From the NCBI GenBank assembly GCA_002307065.1, contig DBTN01000022.1, positions 1 to 24,195 of the forward strand: a stretch of 24,195 nt of DNA, in the 5' to 3' direction. The notes under the pieces are model-generated. The model worked only from the letters and a program-made list of their open reading frames with translations, searched no databases and was not told the DNA's origin. The stretch's first letter is position 1. Each line of letters begins with the position of its first letter. The translations under genes were made by a program, and so were the position numbers. Source of the stretch: Akkermansiaceae bacterium UBA1315. Lineage in GTDB: Bacteria > Verrucomicrobiota > Verrucomicrobiia > Verrucomicrobiales > Akkermansiaceae. Shown here piece by piece: positions 22,486 through 24,195 of this stretch.

Positions 22486-22528
22486 CCGGTTGACCGGTTC
22501 GCGAGCTTGCGGGGATCGTTTGACCGGT
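22475..22528. repeat. TGACCGGT tandem array
   Basis: Three perfect head-to-tail 8-bp units (22475-22482, 22483-22490, 22491-22498) and a fourth after a 22-bp gap (22521-22528). The first unit lies in the final codons of the DUF4126 gene and the rest lie upstream of the AsmA-like gene. Each contains the window-wide ACCGGT palindrome. Confidence 0.85.
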
Positions 22529-22541
22529 TAGGATTTTGGAA

Positions 22542-24026
22542 ATGAGTCGCAGATCCAGAAGGCGTAGTGGAGGAACCGGTGGTCGAGGTTGGCGTCTCGT
22601 CGGCGGATTGATGGCGCTGATTTTGCTGACGATTGGTGTGGGGTATGGACTGCTGCGAAGCTACCTGCACAGCGATGGGTTTCGAAAATTTTTATCGGCA
22701 GAGGTGAGTGAAGCCGCTGGCGTCCGAGGTGAATTTTCCCGGTTTTCGTGGGATGGATTGGCGGTCGATACCGCTTCCTTTGCCTCAACCGGTGACGGGA
22801 TGATCCAGTCGTTCAATGCGGACGGATTGCACACCGAGGTGAGTTTTTCCGGCGTGCGACGGGGAGTTTGGGAGTTGAAGGGATCGCGCATCCGACGTTT
22901 GGAGGCGAGCTTGGACACGCGGATCGAAACCGAAAAACAAGATCTTCCACCGTCACCTCAAAGTCAGGAGCCCGAGGTGAAGCGGGTGAAAAAAAGCGGG
23001 TGGTTTCCCAACGAAGTCGAACTGGGAAGTCTGGAAGTGCAGGACGTCTCGGTGAAAGCGATTCTGAAAAACGGCGAGGCATCGCTTACGGGGATGCGGG
23101 TGAACGTTTCGCGGGGCGGCGCGAAAAACGCCTATCGGGTGGACGTCGACGGTGGGGAAATTTCGCTGCCGGGGAAATTTCTCAAGCAGATCGACCTGAA
23201 CCGGGTTCGGCTGAAATATCAGGACGAGTCGGTTTTTCTCACTGACGCGAGCGCGACGGTTTTTGATGAAGGGAGGATCGAGGCGACGGGCGAGTGGAGC
23301 GGGAAAACGAAAGAGTTCTCGCTCGAAGGAACCGCGAAAGGAATCCAAGCGGAAAAGCTGCTGAACGAAAGTTGGGCGAAACGAATCACCGGGGAGGTTT
23401 CATCGGATTTCACCGTCGATGGACGAACCGGTTCACCGGTTGCGAGCGGAACGTTGATGATCGATCAAGGGGTTTTGACGGCGCTGCCGATGCTCGACGC
23501 GTTGGCGGCTTATGCGGACACGCGGCGGTTTCGAGTGCTGGCTTTGAATGAAGCCCGCACCGATTGGCAGTGGAAAAAGGACGAGCTTGTGTTGTCGAAT
23601 CTGGTGTTTTCCTCAGAGGGCCTGATGCGGATCGAGGGGCGGCTGGTGATTCGCGATCAGGGGATCGATGGGGTTTTTCGTCTCGGTCTTGCGCCGGGGA
23701 CACTGGCTTCGATCCCCGGAGCGGAAACCGACGTTTTCCTGCCGGGCGAAAGCGGGCTTTTGTGGACCGTCGTCCATCTCACCGGAACCTTGGACGATCC
23801 CAAAGAAGATCTCACCCGTCGCCTGATCGCCGCAGCAGGCATGCGGATGTTCGATCAAATTCCGGAAACCGGTGAAGACGTTCTGAAATTTACGAGATCT
23901 GTAGTAGATCAAATCCCGCCGGAAAAAATTCAGGACGGAATCGAAAAAGGCGTGGAGATCATCGAAAAATCCGAGAAGGCGGTGAAAGAAGTCCGCGGGA
24001 TTTTGGATGGGATTCTCGGTAAATAA
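22542..24026 (+). CDS. AsmA-like envelope protein
   Basis: A 494-aa protein with a basic start (SRRSRRRSGG), one TM helix (about 18-40) and a long beta-rich periplasmic region. The C-terminal half has AsmA/TamB-type phrasing: ITGEVSSDFTVDGRTG, ASGTLMIDQGVL, then VHLTGTLDDPKEDLTRRL. The tail is helical and charged (DGIEKGVEIIEKSEK). AsmA-like proteins bridge the envelope and are implicated in phospholipid transport to the outer membrane. Identification rests on architecture and phrases only. The ATG at 22542 is preceded by AGGA at an 8-nt distance, a fair ribosome site; an in-frame TTG two codons upstream is less likely. Confidence 0.72.
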   Translation: MSRRSRRRSGGTGGRGWRLVGGLMALILLTIGVGYGLLRSYLHSDGFRKFLSAEVSEAAGVRGEFSRFSWDGLAVDTASFASTGDGMIQSFNADGLHTEVSFSGVRRGVWELKGSRIRRLEASLDTRIETEKQDLPPSPQSQEPEVKRVKKSGWFPNEVELGSLEVQDVSVKAILKNGEASLTGMRVNVSRGGAKNAYRVDVDGGEISLPGKFLKQIDLNRVRLKYQDESVFLTDASATVFDEGRIEATGEWSGKTKEFSLEGTAKGIQAEKLLNESWAKRITGEVSSDFTVDGRTGSPVASGTLMIDQGVLTALPMLDALAAYADTRRFRVLALNEARTDWQWKKDELVLSNLVFSSEGLMRIEGRLVIRDQGIDGVFRLGLAPGTLASIPGAETDVFLPGESGLLWTVVHLTGTLDDPKEDLTRRLIAAAGMRMFDQIPETGEDVLKFTRSVVDQIPPEKIQDGIEKGVEIIEKSEKAVKEVRGILDGILGK

Positions 24027-24044
24027 AATTTCGTAAAAGCGTGC

Positions 24045-24061
24045 CGTGGTTAGAGTCCACG
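24045..24061. repeat. REP-like palindrome after the AsmA-like gene
   Basis: The arms CGTGG (24045-24049) and CCACG (24057-24061) flank a 7-nt TTAGAGT spacer. No T-tract follows. It is shorter than the other two palindromes but lies at a gene border like them. Confidence 0.35.
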
Positions 24062-24100
24062 ACCAATTGCAAAGCCAGGTCGGCATTGCCTTGGGCTTGC

Positions 24101-24195
24101 ATGCGCAAAAAAGAGATTGCTCGTTTGGTCGGAAAGGAGTATGGATTTTTCCAGATCGCCCGTGTGGCTTTCGATTTCCCCCAAGCTCCCCCTCC
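24101..24195 (+). CDS. possible start of a gene cut by the window edge
   Basis: From the ATG at 24101 the frame MRKKEIARLVGKEYG stays open to the end of the window (31 codons). A second ATG at 24141, in another frame (MDFSRSPVWLS), is also open to the end. It follows AAGGAG, but with only 1 nt spacing. I cannot tell which frame, if either, is real. Confidence 0.25.
   Translation, partial: MRKKEIARLVGKEYGFFQIARVAFDFPQAPP

Noticed and set aside
1..24195. tRNA, rRNA, CRISPR arrays, insertion sequences, phage genes
   Set aside because: No cloverleaf, repeat-spacer pattern, transposase or integrase motif was seen on either strand.

Overview
The window is about 24 kb of moderately GC-rich, densely coding chromosome from a Gram-negative bacterium. 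A lipid A deacylase, lipoproteins, an AsmA-like protein and an L,D-transpeptidase all point to a two-membrane cell. The style of the histidine kinases, the DXS variant and the many lineage-type hypotheticals suggest Verrucomicrobiota or a PVC relative. That placement is inference from family resemblance only. I see no rRNA, tRNA, CRISPR, transposase or phage genes.

Layout. (1) Positions 1-2571, minus strand: an orphan ATP-grasp-like protein and a class I DAHP synthase (shikimate pathway). (2) 2747-4066, plus strand: a sigma-54-like promoter, a 56-aa UPF0391/DUF1328 membrane protein and an LpxR-type lipid A 3'-O-deacylase. (3) 4063-11047, minus strand: a compact, translationally coupled six-gene operon. 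In transcription order it encodes an AlgB-like sigma-54 activator, a KinB-like membrane kinase, a stand-alone receiver protein with a C-terminal extension, a diacylglycerol-kinase-family lipid kinase, a metallophosphoesterase and a lipoamide-dehydrogenase-like flavoprotein. (4) 11048-11587: a regulatory region and a divergent entericidin-like lipoprotein gene with a sigma-54-like promoter, an IHF-like site and a good intrinsic terminator. (5) 11632-19326, minus strand: a probable operon of L,D-transpeptidase, rhodanese, soluble NtrB-like kinase, NtrC-like activator, GT39-like membrane protein, xseB and dxs. (6) 19426-24026, plus strand: an FmdB-type zinc ribbon protein, a one-TM unknown, a secreted protein resembling a catalytically dead peptidase, a DUF4126 membrane protein and an AsmA-like protein.

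The most interesting signal is regulatory. Two small envelope or stress genes, UPF0391 (with lpxR behind it) and entericidin, lie just outside the two ends of the AlgB/KinB-like operon. Each carries a GG-N10-GC sigma-54-type element, with an IHF-like sequence 16-17 bp upstream. This suggests a self-contained envelope-remodelling regulon: sensor kinase, activator, lipid kinase, LpxR and small membrane proteins. A second signal is window-wide. The palindrome ACCGGT occurs about 49 times by eye count, roughly six times what base composition predicts, in genes on both strands and between genes. It includes a short TGACCGGT tandem array. Three REP-like palindromes also occur at gene borders.
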